Source: CAVTHK01 sp964552235
Lineage (GTDB): Bacteria > Spirochaetota > Spirochaetia > SZUA-6 > CAVTHK01
NCBI GenBank assembly: GCA_964552235.1
Contig: CAZKGO010000015.1
Span: forward strand, 3,557-67,556
Direction of reading: 5' to 3'
DNA length: 64,000 nucleotides
Numbering within the stretch: position 1 is the first letter of the stretch; each line of letters begins with the position of its first letter. Made by a program: the position numbers and the translations under genes. The notes under the pieces were generated by a model. That model searched no databases. It worked only from the letters and a program-made list of their open reading frames with translations, and was not told the origin of the DNA. This document shows positions 51,979 to 60,825 of this stretch, piece after piece.

Positions 51979-53361
51979 ATGCCCAGACCACAAACCGAGA
52001 CCCTCAACAGGCAGGTGCCGGTCGTCGCGGAGACCGAGGTCCTCGTAGTCGGTGGAGGGCCCGCGGGCATAGCGGCTGCGCTCGCCGCTGCGCGCACCGG
52101 CGCCCGCACGATGCTGGTGGAGCGCTACGGCTACCTCGGCGGCATGGCCACGGCCGGGCTCGTCCAGCCGATCATGACCACGTTCGACCGCGAGGGCGAC
52201 GTGCAGATCATCAAGGGGATCTTCGACGACTTCGTCGCCGAGATGGAAGGCATAGGAGGGGCGATCCACCCGAGCAAGGTGCACGCGCCCACGCCCTACG
52301 CTTCCTACTGGCCCTACGGTCACGATCACGTAACGCCCTTCGATCCCGAAGCGTTCAAGATCGCCGCCTATCGCATGATGCGCGCGGCCGGCGTGAGCCT
52401 CAAGCTCCACACAGTGTTCGTCGAGCCGCTGATGGACGGCTCCAAGGTGCGAGGCGCGGTGCTGTTCAGCAAGTCGGGCTTCCAGGCGGTGCGGTCCCTT
52501 GTCACGATCGACTGCACGGGCGACGCCGACGTGGCCCGGGGCGCCGGCTGCCAGATGCAGAAGGGCAGAAAGGCCGACGGGCTCACGCAGCCGGTCAGCC
52601 TGTTCTTCAGAGTGAGGGATGTGGATGAGAAGGCCGTCGATGCGTACGTCGCCTCCCACCCCTACCCCGAGCACCCCGTGGGCTGGGGCGCCATAGTCCA
52701 GCCTGCGAGGGAGCGGGGCGAGTTCCCGGCGGACAAGCCGAACCTGTTCCTGGTCAAGACGCTCACCCCGGGGGTCTGGGCGGTAAACGGCTCCAGGCTC
52801 CACGGGATCGACTCGACGAACGCCGACGACATGACTCGGGCCGAGGAGGTCCTGCACGAGCAGGTCCTGGCCCTCGTCCGCTTCTTCCGCAAGCACATCC
52901 CCGGATTCGAGAAGGCGGAGCTGCTGGACACGGCCAACACCGTGGGGGTGCGCGAGAGCTACCGTGTCGTGGGCGAATACGTGGTCACGCTCGAGGACAT
53001 CAACGAGGGGCGGGCATACGAGGACGCCGTGGCCCTGGGCTCCTTCTGGATCGACATCCACGGCATCACCGGCCACGACGACGTCTTTACGGCCCCCGGA
53101 AAGAAGTGGTACCAGGTCCCCTACCGCAGCCTGGTGCCCGTCCGCGTCGACAACCTGCTCGTCGCCGGCCGGTGCCTCTCGGCCACTCACGAAGCAGCGG
53201 GATCCCTTCGCGTGATGGGGCCCTGCTTCGCCACGGGCCACGCGGCCGGCACCGCGGCTGCGCTCGCGGTGCAGGGGCGCGTGGCGCCCCGCAAGGTGGA
53301 CCCGAAGCTGCTGCGCGAGAAGCTTTTGGCCCAGAACGCCCGCCTGGACCCGCCGCCGTGA
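51979..53361 (+). CDS. FAD-dependent oxidoreductase (FAD_oxidored type), copy 5
   Basis: 460 aa. FAD site VVGGGPAGIAAALAAARTG near 23, YGYLGGMATAGLVQPI, TIDCTGDADVARGAG, VGVRESYRVVGEYVV and AGRCLSATHEAAGSLRVM. Cytoplasmic. It is divergent from copy 4 and 163 bases before the DUF2264 gene, in which gap I see no feature except weak GC-rich stems. It probably works with that glycosidase. Confidence 0.83.
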   Translation: MPRPQTETLNRQVPVVAETEVLVVGGGPAGIAAALAAARTGARTMLVERYGYLGGMATAGLVQPIMTTFDREGDVQIIKGIFDDFVAEMEGIGGAIHPSKVHAPTPYASYWPYGHDHVTPFDPEAFKIAAYRMMRAAGVSLKLHTVFVEPLMDGSKVRGAVLFSKSGFQAVRSLVTIDCTGDADVARGAGCQMQKGRKADGLTQPVSLFFRVRDVDEKAVDAYVASHPYPEHPVGWGAIVQPARERGEFPADKPNLFLVKTLTPGVWAVNGSRLHGIDSTNADDMTRAEEVLHEQVLALVRFFRKHIPGFEKAELLDTANTVGVRESYRVVGEYVVTLEDINEGRAYEDAVALGSFWIDIHGITGHDDVFTAPGKKWYQVPYRSLVPVRVDNLLVAGRCLSATHEAAGSLRVMGPCFATGHAAGTAAALAVQGRVAPRKVDPKLLREKLLAQNARLDPPP

Positions 53362-53524
53362 AGCGTCCCGCGCACCGGCGGGAAGCCGCGGCAGCCCTCG
53401 CGTGCGACCTGCCGCGCCGGCGCTGCTTGGGCTCGCCCGCGCCGCGCGGCGGCGCGATACCGATGCTGTTCCACCGCGCATGCCGTCGCCGTCGGCAGAC
53501 CGTCTGTGACAAGGCGGAACCTTG

Positions 53525-55468
53525 ATGCGATTCGAGCTGCAGGACCCTGACTTCGCCGGCAGCCCTGTGACCGGCATGGCGAGGCGACACTGGAGCGACG
53601 CGGCTGTGATGCTGCTGCGCGGAAACTTCCGCCACTTCCAGGGTATGGACCGGCCGCTGGGCTTCCCCACACCGGGTGGCCTCCGTCAGCCCGATCCGTC
53701 GGCGGGAGCGCCGGTCGGCATGTACTGGGAAGGCTTCAGCCGCACCCTCCTGCTCTCCGCCCCTCTGCTGAACGCAGAGCCCAACCTCACGATCGATGGC
53801 GTCCGGGTCTATGACTACTTCCTCAGGCAGCTGGCCCTGCACACCAGCCCCGCGTCTGCGCTGTTCATTGGTTTGCCGCAAGGTTCTCGGGTGCCTTCGC
53901 AGATCGTGGGCTGGGCCGCCGTCTGCATGGCCCTGCTGCTCAACGGCGACGTCCTGTGGCGCGATCTCGATCGGCAGCAGCGCCGGGAGGCGACCGCCAA
54001 CCTCGCCGCCTGCGCTCATGCCAGGACCAAGACCCACAACTGGCGATACTTCAATCTCCTCGGACAGGTGTTTCTCGCGCGCCACGGCGAAGCCTTTGAC
54101 CGCGACAGCCACCGCGATCATATGCTGAGCCTGCTGTCCTGGTACGCCGGCGACGGCTGGTACCGCGACGGCGCCGAGTTCGACCTCTACAACGCCTGGG
54201 CCTTTCACCTGTACGCCCTGATCTGGCGCAGGTTCTACGGCGAGGAGCGTTGGCCCGAGGCAGCCCGCGTCCTCAGGGGTCACCTGCGCGAGTTCCTGGC
54301 GACCTACATTCGTTTCTTCGACCGGTCCGGCCGATCTCTGCTGTGGGGGCGCAGCTCGGTGTACCGGTTCGCGGCCTCGGCGGTACTCGCCCTTAGCTTC
54401 CTGCTTCCGGACGCCCCTGTCGAGCCAGGCTTCGCCCGCCGCATCGCTTCGGGCAACCTGCTGCAGTTCGTGACCCGGGAAGATGTCTTCCACCAGGATG
54501 TGCCCACGCTGGGCTTCTATCGCACCTTTCCTCCGGTGCTGCACGAGTACGGCGGCCCTCCGTCTCCGGGCTGGATGCACAAGATCTTCGCCGCCCTGAG
54601 CCTGCCCGAAGACAGCGCGTTCTGGAAAGCCAGGGAAGACGAAGGCTTCTGGCCCGCACTCGGCCTGCAGGCGGCGGTCGTCTCTCTGGCCGGACCCGGC
54701 CTGCTCGTGGCCAACTACGGGGCCACCGGCGTTACCGAGCTCGCGCCGGGCAAGAGCAGCTTCTTCAGGAGGCCCGACTACACCAGGCTGGCCTACAGCA
54801 GCGCATTCCCCTGGGAGGACGAGGACCCCGCCGGAGTCTCGGCTGGAACCTATGCGGTTCGCGATCTCGGCGGCGAGATCCAGGGCGTCCTGCTTCCCGA
54901 CCGCATCGCTTGGGCCGGGCAGCGGGATGGCGTGCTCTACAGGCAGGTGGTGCTGGGCCGCGGGCACTTCACGCTGCAGGCTGTGATCGACCTGGCCGAG
55001 GTCCGGGCAACGTGGGGCGTCGTGCGCGTCGATCGCATCCGCATCCCCTTTGCCTACGAGCTGACTCTCGGCCACTACGGGCTGCCGGGAGGCGGATCAC
55101 AGCGGATCGAACCCATGACCTCTGTAGTGAGCGGCGATACAGGGACTCTGGCGGCTGTCGGTATTCTGGGGTGGGACCAGGCGGGGGTGTGGACTCACCA
55201 GGGGTTCAACCCCGTGGCGGACACCTCGTCGGTGCCCTACCTGAGGCGCCTGCGCCCCCGCGACCACAGGGAAGGCACCGCGATTGTCGTCTCCGCTCTC
55301 CTGCACGCCGGGCCCGGAACCGAGATGCCTTTGCAGCCGGTGCGGAACGTCGAGGTTCAGGAGATCTCGCCGCTTACCGGGTCGCCGCTAGCCGTGCGGC
55401 TGGACCTGACGGACGGACGCCGCATCGTGGTCGACTACGGCAGCATCGAAGGCGAGCTGCGCTGCTGA
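53525..55468 (+). CDS. DUF2264-family protein, probable GH154-type glycosidase
   Basis: 647 aa, ATG 53525 with AAGGCGG upstream (a TTG one codon earlier is possible). HWRYF-like THNWRYFNLLGQVFLARHG, DGWYRDGAEFDLYNAWAFHLYAL and FGRSSVYRFAA-like LLWGRSSVYRFAAS fit the (alpha/alpha)6-barrel DUF2264 family, whose members include beta-glucuronidases of GH154 (recalled, not checked). The C-terminal half is a beta-sandwich. No signal peptide, so it acts on imported oligosaccharides. Uronic-acid cleavage fits the LplABC importer and acid-sugar enzymes nearby. Confidence 0.7.
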   Translation: MRFELQDPDFAGSPVTGMARRHWSDAAVMLLRGNFRHFQGMDRPLGFPTPGGLRQPDPSAGAPVGMYWEGFSRTLLLSAPLLNAEPNLTIDGVRVYDYFLRQLALHTSPASALFIGLPQGSRVPSQIVGWAAVCMALLLNGDVLWRDLDRQQRREATANLAACAHARTKTHNWRYFNLLGQVFLARHGEAFDRDSHRDHMLSLLSWYAGDGWYRDGAEFDLYNAWAFHLYALIWRRFYGEERWPEAARVLRGHLREFLATYIRFFDRSGRSLLWGRSSVYRFAASAVLALSFLLPDAPVEPGFARRIASGNLLQFVTREDVFHQDVPTLGFYRTFPPVLHEYGGPPSPGWMHKIFAALSLPEDSAFWKAREDEGFWPALGLQAAVVSLAGPGLLVANYGATGVTELAPGKSSFFRRPDYTRLAYSSAFPWEDEDPAGVSAGTYAVRDLGGEIQGVLLPDRIAWAGQRDGVLYRQVVLGRGHFTLQAVIDLAEVRATWGVVRVDRIRIPFAYELTLGHYGLPGGGSQRIEPMTSVVSGDTGTLAAVGILGWDQAGVWTHQGFNPVADTSSVPYLRRLRPRDHREGTAIVVSALLHAGPGTEMPLQPVRNVEVQEISPLTGSPLAVRLDLTDGRRIVVDYGSIEGELRC

Positions 55469-55518
55469 GGCGCCGTCGCCGGGCGGCCTGCACACGACCG
55501 CCGCGCAGATTGCAGGGC

Positions 55519-56526
55519 TCAGGTCATGCGGTCGTAGAGCGCGGGCGTGATGACCCACTCCAGCGGCTGGCCGAGCGCGAAGCGCTTGAGGTTCTCGACG
55601 GCGTAACGCCGCGGAAGGTCCAGCTCCTCCGGCTCTCGGTCGCCGGTCTGCCCGGAGCTGGCGACCTGGTGGGCGGTGAGGATCAGGTTGTCCCAGCGCC
55701 GTGCCGGGTGACCTTCGGGAAGCGAGTCGGGCTCCAGCACATCGAGTCCCGCGCGCAGCCGGCCCGATGCGAGCTCCGCGAAGAGCGCTTCCTGGTCGAC
55801 GATTCCTCCTCGCGCGGTGTTGATCAGGATCCCGTTGTCCGGGAGCATCGCCAGGAGCCGCGCCGTGACCGTCCCCCGCGTCTCCGCGGTGAGGCCCGCG
55901 TGGATCACCACGACCTGGCTCGCTGCGAACATCTCCTCCAGACTCGCGGCCCGCAGGACGTCGGCCGGCAGCTCGGCGACGTAAGGGTCGAAGACCCGCA
56001 CGGTGCAGCCGAAGGGCCGCAGCAGATCCAGGAACCGGCAGCCGATCAGGCCGCAGCCGTAGAGACCCACGTGCATTCCGAACAGCGATCCGCCGTGGGA
56101 ACGCAGATCCATCTGCCAGCCACCGCGCTCGATGAGACAGGTCTGGTGACGGAGGTCCTTGAGGACGGCCAGCAGGAGCGTGAGCGCCCCCTCTGCTACG
56201 CCGGCGGCAGGCGCATCGCCCCAGTTGGTGACGACCAGACCGCGCTGCAGGAACTCGCGGTCGACGAGGTGGCGAATGCTTCCAATCACGGCGCAGAGGT
56301 AGCGCAGCTGCCCGAAGTCCTCGAGAAGCTCGCGCGGGAGGGGGGATGACATGCGAGCCGCGAGGTACACCTGGTGGGCGCGCATCAGCGCCAGCCGCTC
56401 CTCCAGCGGAAGCGGCTCCTGAGCCGCGACCTCGGTGAGATGGCAGACCCGCGACAGCGCAGAACGGAAGACCTGCGGCAGATCCCGGCCTGTTGTGCCC
56501 CTTTCGCTGAGGTAAAGCGCCTTCAC
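55519..56526 (-). CDS. D-isomer-specific 2-hydroxyacid dehydrogenase, copy 2
   Basis: 335 aa, GTG start overlapping the isomerase stop. Rossmann VGLYGCGLIGCRFLD, Arg in NTARGGIVDQE, Glu in LDVLEPDSLPEG and His in LILTAHQVASS make the catalytic triad. The nucleotide motif GCGLIG departs slightly from GxGxxG but keeps its glycines. It is distinct in sequence from the copy at 34652-35650, so they probably act on different hydroxyacids. Convergent with the DUF2264 gene. Confidence 0.85.
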   Translation of the reverse strand: MKALYLSERGTTGRDLPQVFRSALSRVCHLTEVAAQEPLPLEERLALMRAHQVYLAARMSSPLPRELLEDFGQLRYLCAVIGSIRHLVDREFLQRGLVVTNWGDAPAAGVAEGALTLLLAVLKDLRHQTCLIERGGWQMDLRSHGGSLFGMHVGLYGCGLIGCRFLDLLRPFGCTVRVFDPYVAELPADVLRAASLEEMFAASQVVVIHAGLTAETRGTVTARLLAMLPDNGILINTARGGIVDQEALFAELASGRLRAGLDVLEPDSLPEGHPARRWDNLILTAHQVASSGQTGDREPEELDLPRRYAVENLKRFALGQPLEWVITPALYDRMT

Positions 56527-57290
56527 AACGAGGCCCTCAGAAAACGAAGGTCGCGAGCGGCGGCTTCGTAGAGGGCGGCGGGGTGCTCGCCCGGCTTCCC
56601 GACCCCCTCGGCGAACTCAATGGTAAAGGTGCCTCGAAAGCCCAGGCGCCTGAGCAGATCCAACCTGCCCCGAGCGCGCGGGGCGTCCCGCTCCAGCGCC
56701 TCCTTCCGCGCGCTCACGTGTACGTGGCTCACGCGCTCCCCGAAGCACTCGAACCAGCCGGCCAGCTCGCCCTCGCCCACCGTGAAGCCGTGCACGATGA
56801 CATGCACTCGCTCGTCGGCGACCCGGCCGAGGATTTCGCGGGCGGCGTCGGCCCGCTCGAGCACGGTCCTCGCGTGGCACTCGCACAGCGCCCTGAAATC
56901 ACCGGGGAGGCGGTTGAGCCAGCCGCGAAGGCACGATACGTACTCGTCGATTCGCGCGGCGTCGGCGCCGAAGTTGAACTTGACCGCCCGGCAGCCCAGG
57001 CGGCCGATCATTGCTGCAGCCTGCTCGCGCTCGGCTGCCGCCTTCGCCTCGAACCCCGCGTAGGTGTTGTACACGACCACGGGAGGCCTCATACGCTCGA
57101 GGCGGTCGACCTCGTCCCGAGGCGCCAGGAGCGCATGGTTCTCCCACAGCTCCACGCCGTCGAAACCGTCGGCCGCGGCCCGCTCAGCCCACTCGGAGAC
57201 GAGCACGGAAGGTCTCTTGTCCTCGGTCCAGCGGTTTGGCTCCAGGCAGATGCTGCCCAGGTAGATGCTGTGTTTCGCCACCGATGCCAC
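56523..57290 (-). CDS. Sugar phosphate isomerase/epimerase-type TIM barrel
   Basis: 255 aa from GTG 57290 (an in-frame GTG also at 57281). Xylose isomerase-like barrel: IYLGSICLEPNRW opening, GFDGVELWENH, VKFNFGADAARIDEY, LCECHARTVLE (metal Glu/His), VIVHGFTVGEG and a final FTIEFAEGVGKPGEH with the last metal Glu. Enzymes of this type isomerise or epimerise ketoses, or cleave C- or O-glycosides after oxidation. No Shine-Dalgarno; the promoter lies directly before the start. Confidence 0.8.
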   Translation of the reverse strand: MASVAKHSIYLGSICLEPNRWTEDKRPSVLVSEWAERAAADGFDGVELWENHALLAPRDEVDRLERMRPPVVVYNTYAGFEAKAAAEREQAAAMIGRLGCRAVKFNFGADAARIDEYVSCLRGWLNRLPGDFRALCECHARTVLERADAAREILGRVADERVHVIVHGFTVGEGELAGWFECFGERVSHVHVSARKEALERDAPRARGRLDLLRRLGFRGTFTIEFAEGVGKPGEHPAALYEAAARDLRFLRASL

Positions 57291-57297
57291 GCGCAAG

Positions 57298-57325
57298 AGT
57301 GTACACGGCAGCGGCGGCATGGCAA
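57298..57325 (-). promoter_or_regulatory. Sigma70 promoter placing the isomerase GTG at the transcript start
   Basis: On the minus strand TTGCCA (57320-57325), 16 bases, TACACT (57298-57303), then only 7 bases to the GTG at 57290. Transcription would begin at or next to that codon, giving a leaderless mRNA. Confidence 0.6.
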
Positions 57326-57371
57326 GGGCCGCCGCGGCACGGTGCTCGTTTCGAGCCGTGCCCTCCTGCGC

Positions 57372-57377
57372 TATAAT
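57372..57377 (+). promoter_or_regulatory. -10 element placing the kinase GTG at the transcript start
   Basis: A perfect TATAAT is followed by 6 bases and then the GTG at 57384, so the transcript should begin on the start codon. No convincing -35 is present at 16-18 bases, so an activator may be needed. Confidence 0.6.
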
Positions 57378-57383
57378 GCGGGG

Positions 57384-59087
57384 GTGCTCCTTCCCCTGCG
57401 CAGGCGGCTGCTGGCTTCGTTTCTCTTCATCGCTCTCGTTCCGGCAGCCCTGATCGCCTACTACTACCACAGGCAGACGCAGCGGCTGGTGACGGAGAGT
57501 TACGCAGCCGGCAACAGGAGGATCACAGCGAGCATCGCCGAGTCCATGCAGGAGCAGGTGAGGCAGGCGGAGCAAATCACCGTGTGGGTGAACCTCGACG
57601 AGGACATTCTCAGGCTCCTGGCCGCGCCCCCCGCGAGGAGACCGCCTGGGCATACCCTGGAACTGGCTGCGATGCGCAGAGTCGATCAGCTGTTCCAGCT
57701 TACGCCCGTGGCGCAGCACGTGCTGTCGTTCCTCCTCGCGAGCCGTTGGGGCGTGGAGCTGCGCGGCGGGCAGGAGGGGTTCCTGGTGGAGCTGAGTGAT
57801 CTCGCAGGCAGGGACTGGGTCAGGCAGGCGGAGCAGGCTCCCGGACGGCTGTCGTGGGGATTGCTGGAGCGCAACCCCGCGGCCGTGAGCGCGGTGCCCC
57901 GGGTTATCCCGCTCTGCAGGACGATCGTCGCCCTGGATTCGGGTGAGCGAATCGGGACCATCATCCTGCTGTTCGCGCCGAGCCTCCTCGGCAGCAGCTA
58001 TCGCGGCGTTGAAGTGGCGCCCGACGAGAGCATCCAGGTGACGAGAAAGGAGGGGGGTCTGATCTTCGCGGGCGGCAGTCCCGACGCCGCGGCGGGGCGC
58101 GATGCGCGCGACTCGGTGATCGTGGAGCACACCATGGTGGATTCCGGATGGGTTGTGCGAAGGAGCTCACCGATCGCCGGACTGCGGGGCAGGCGCGCCC
58201 TTGCGACGCGGACGGCGCTCATGCTGGTGGCGGTCGCCGCCTTCGCGAGCTGGTGGTTCGCCCTGTACCTGTCGGCCAACTTCGCCAGGCCGATCCGGAC
58301 CCTCGCGCGCAGCGTGGAAAAGATCGCCGAGGGGCATTTCGACCATTCGATCGTGGTGACCAAGCGCGACGAGATCGGGGATCTCGCGCGTCACATCTCG
58401 CTCATGTCCGGCCGCCTCGAGAAGCTCCTGGCCGAGAGGGTTCAGGAAGAAAGGGAAAAGCGGCGGGTCGAGATCCAGCTCCTGCGCAGCCAGATCAATC
58501 CGCATTTCCTCCACAACACCCTCGCCTCGATCCGCTGGATGGCCACCTTTCAGGGAGCCAGCGGGATCGTGGACATGGTCACACGGCTCGGGAGGCTCCT
58601 GCAGGCGGCCATGGGTGGCCTCGACGAGAGGGGGACGCTGCGGGAGGAGATCGCGATCCTGGAGGACTACCTTCGCATCCAGCAGGTGCGCTACCGCGAC
58701 CGGCTGCGCTACGCCTTCGACGTGGAGGGCGAGGAGCTGCTCGAATGCAGGGTCCCGCGCTTCGTCCTGCAGCCGATCGTGGAGAACGCGATCCTGCACG
58801 GGATCGAGCCCCGGGCCGAGGGCGGCGAGGTCAGGCTCTCGGCAGCGGCGGTCGCAGGCGACCTGCGCATCACAATCACCGACAACGGCGTCGGCATGAA
58901 CCCGGAGCGCCTCACCGCCGCGTGCGGGATCCCAACTGAGGGAATCGGGCTGAACAATGTGCGCCGCAGACTGCACTACGAGTACGGAGACCGGTGCGCC
59001 CTCCAGATCCACAGCGAACAAGGCCGCTTCACCCGCGTCGAGTTGAGGATTCCCATGGAGCCAGCCCGCGCGGAGGCCGCCCCGTGA
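57384..59087 (+). CDS. YesM-type sensor histidine kinase
   Basis: 567 aa. Membrane segment LLASFLFIALVPAALIAYYY at 9-28, an extracytoplasmic sensor of about 245 residues, a second membrane segment near 272-297, a HAMP linker (PIRTLARSVEKIAEGHF), then His_kinase motif LLRSQINPHFLHNTLASI with the phosphorylated His near 372 and the HATPase DNGVGMNPE. This is the YesM/LytS family that senses sugars or cell-wall compounds and works with AraC-type regulators. GTG start without a Shine-Dalgarno, next to TATAAT. The stop overlaps the regulator start. Confidence 0.88.
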   Translation: MLLPLRRRLLASFLFIALVPAALIAYYYHRQTQRLVTESYAAGNRRITASIAESMQEQVRQAEQITVWVNLDEDILRLLAAPPARRPPGHTLELAAMRRVDQLFQLTPVAQHVLSFLLASRWGVELRGGQEGFLVELSDLAGRDWVRQAEQAPGRLSWGLLERNPAAVSAVPRVIPLCRTIVALDSGERIGTIILLFAPSLLGSSYRGVEVAPDESIQVTRKEGGLIFAGGSPDAAAGRDARDSVIVEHTMVDSGWVVRRSSPIAGLRGRRALATRTALMLVAVAAFASWWFALYLSANFARPIRTLARSVEKIAEGHFDHSIVVTKRDEIGDLARHISLMSGRLEKLLAERVQEEREKRRVEIQLLRSQINPHFLHNTLASIRWMATFQGASGIVDMVTRLGRLLQAAMGGLDERGTLREEIAILEDYLRIQQVRYRDRLRYAFDVEGEELLECRVPRFVLQPIVENAILHGIEPRAEGGEVRLSAAAVAGDLRITITDNGVGMNPERLTAACGIPTEGIGLNNVRRRLHYEYGDRCALQIHSEQGRFTRVELRIPMEPARAEAAP

Positions 59088-60661
59088 AGGTGCTCATCGT
59101 CGACGACGAGGCGGTCGTGCGCGTCGGCCTGAAGTCGATCATAGATTGGCGGGCCCTCGGACATGAGGTGGTGGGCGAAGCCGAGAACGGCGCGCAAGCG
59201 CTGGATGTGGCCGCACGCACTCTTCCCGACGTCGTCATCACCGACATCAGGATGCCGGTGATGGACGGGATCGAGCTGATCTCGCGTCTGGCTTCGCGCC
59301 CCGACCCGCCGGCGTTCCTGGTCCTGTCGAGCTACAGCGATTTCGTGCTCGTCAAGGAGGCGATGAAGCGCGGGGCCTCCGACTACCTGCTCAAGCTGGA
59401 GATGACCGCCGAAAGCCTGGCGGCGGCGCTCGAGGTCGTCAGCGAGAAGCGGCCCGGCCGCAAGGGGGGCGCGGAAGCCGGCGCGCGGCCAGGTCCGGTC
59501 GAGCGGCGGCCCCTGGAAGAGATGGTCTTCGACCCCCACGCGCCCGAGTCGGAGGTGGCCGAGGCCCTGCGGCACTGTCTCGGAGAGGAAAGCCTCACGC
59601 TGCACTGCCTGGCACTCCGGGTGGGCGAGACCTACCGCCTCGAGAACATGTCTGCGGACGAGCTGTTCACGCTGAACCGCTCGATCGTAGGCTTTGCCGG
59701 AGACGCCCTTTCCGGACGCGCTCGAGGCGTCTGCTTTCCCGTCCGCACCGGGGAGTTCTGCGTGCTCGTGAGCGGCGCAGCCTCGGTCGAGACCGTCCGC
59801 GACGCGGCGGCGCAGCTGGCAGGAGCGCTGGCAAGCTACACGAACCTGACGTCGCACTTCGGCGTCTCGTCGGGCGGGATGACGGCGGACGGATTCCGCG
59901 CGGCCTATCGACGCGCGACCTACGCGTTGAGCTTCAGGTTCTTCCGCCCCGCAGGCGACGTGATACTGGCCGACGCGCTGCCCGCCGCGGCGCCGCAGCC
60001 TCAGGGCCGCGTCTCCATACCGAGAAGCGCGCTCCTCGCCGCGCTTCTGCGCAGGGACCGACAGGCCGTCGCCTCGCTCTTCGGCGCGCTGCGGCAGGAG
60101 ATCGCAAGCCCGGGCCTCGATGCCGACACAGTCCGGGCCGCGGCTCTCGAGGCTTACCTGGTCGTCCTGGAGTTCCTGCAGATGCGGCAGGAGACGGGAA
60201 CCTCCCCTCTTGGTGCCGGGCTGGGGGCGCTGGAGGAGGTGGTGCGCCTGGACAGTCTCAAGGGCGTCGCCCGGTGGCTGGACAGGCTCGAGGAGGGCCT
60301 GGCCGAACACCTGGCTGCCGACAGATGCACCGACCCACAGCAACTCGTTGGCTTTGCCGTGGAGTACATGAGAGACAACTACAGGCACGACATCTCCCTG
60401 GGCGAGGTCGCGGATAGGGTGGGATTGAGCCATTCCTACTTCAGTACCGTGTTCAGGATCCACACCGGCTCCGGTTTCACGGAGATGCTCACAAGCCTGC
60501 GCGTGGAGGAGGGCCGGCGACTGCTGGAGAGCACCGACATGAAGATCTACGAGATCAGCCGCGCCGTCGGCTACGGCGACGACTTCTACTTCAACCGGGT
60601 CTTCAAGAAGACGACGGGAATGACGCCGCTGGAGTACCGTAGAGCGCACAAGGTCGGGTGA
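59084..60661 (+). CDS. YesN-type AraC-family response regulator
   Basis: 525 aa, GTG overlapping the kinase stop, GGAGG upstream. Receiver domain with Asp7/Asp8 (IVDDEA), phospho-acceptor Asp54 (VITDIRMP), then Thr/Ser and Lys sites (SDYLLKLEM). A middle segment of about 270 residues, no DNA-binding motif, precedes the double helix-turn-helix AraC domain (about 420-522, VADRVGLSHSYFSTVF and AVGYGDDFYFNRVFKK). It should activate the importer that follows. Confidence 0.88.
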   Translation: MKVLIVDDEAVVRVGLKSIIDWRALGHEVVGEAENGAQALDVAARTLPDVVITDIRMPVMDGIELISRLASRPDPPAFLVLSSYSDFVLVKEAMKRGASDYLLKLEMTAESLAAALEVVSEKRPGRKGGAEAGARPGPVERRPLEEMVFDPHAPESEVAEALRHCLGEESLTLHCLALRVGETYRLENMSADELFTLNRSIVGFAGDALSGRARGVCFPVRTGEFCVLVSGAASVETVRDAAAQLAGALASYTNLTSHFGVSSGGMTADGFRAAYRRATYALSFRFFRPAGDVILADALPAAAPQPQGRVSIPRSALLAALLRRDRQAVASLFGALRQEIASPGLDADTVRAAALEAYLVVLEFLQMRQETGTSPLGAGLGALEEVVRLDSLKGVARWLDRLEEGLAEHLAADRCTDPQQLVGFAVEYMRDNYRHDISLGEVADRVGLSHSYFSTVFRIHTGSGFTEMLTSLRVEEGRRLLESTDMKIYEISRAVGYGDDFYFNRVFKKTTGMTPLEYRRAHKVG

Positions 60662-60753
60662 AAGTACAGGGATCGAAAACGAGTTCAGGACGCGCGATTC
60701 TCCTGTCTGCAGTCCCGCTGCCGCTTCGAAGACGAATGCAGCAAAAAAGAAAG

Positions 60754-60769
60754 CGGCGCCATGGCGCCG
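60754..60769. repeat. GC palindrome between regulator and binding-protein genes
   Basis: CGGCGCCATGGCGCCG, a perfect palindrome in the 164-base gap before the binding-protein gene, preceded by an A run. On the minus strand it would precede a T-rich stretch, so it resembles a terminator for minus-strand transcription; on the plus strand it may be an attenuator or regulator site. Confidence 0.5.
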
Positions 60770-60825
60770 GCGGCGGCGGTGCCTCAGAATCGGCTCTCAG
60801 GGAAACGTCAGTCAGGAGGCTTTCC

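Noticed and set aside
53087..55075. 662-aa minus-strand ORF over the DUF2264 gene
   Set aside because: Antisense shadow, no recognisable domain, crosses two real genes.
58976..60649. 557-aa minus-strand ORF over the response regulator
   Set aside because: Antisense shadow; receiver and AraC domains on the + strand are unambiguous.
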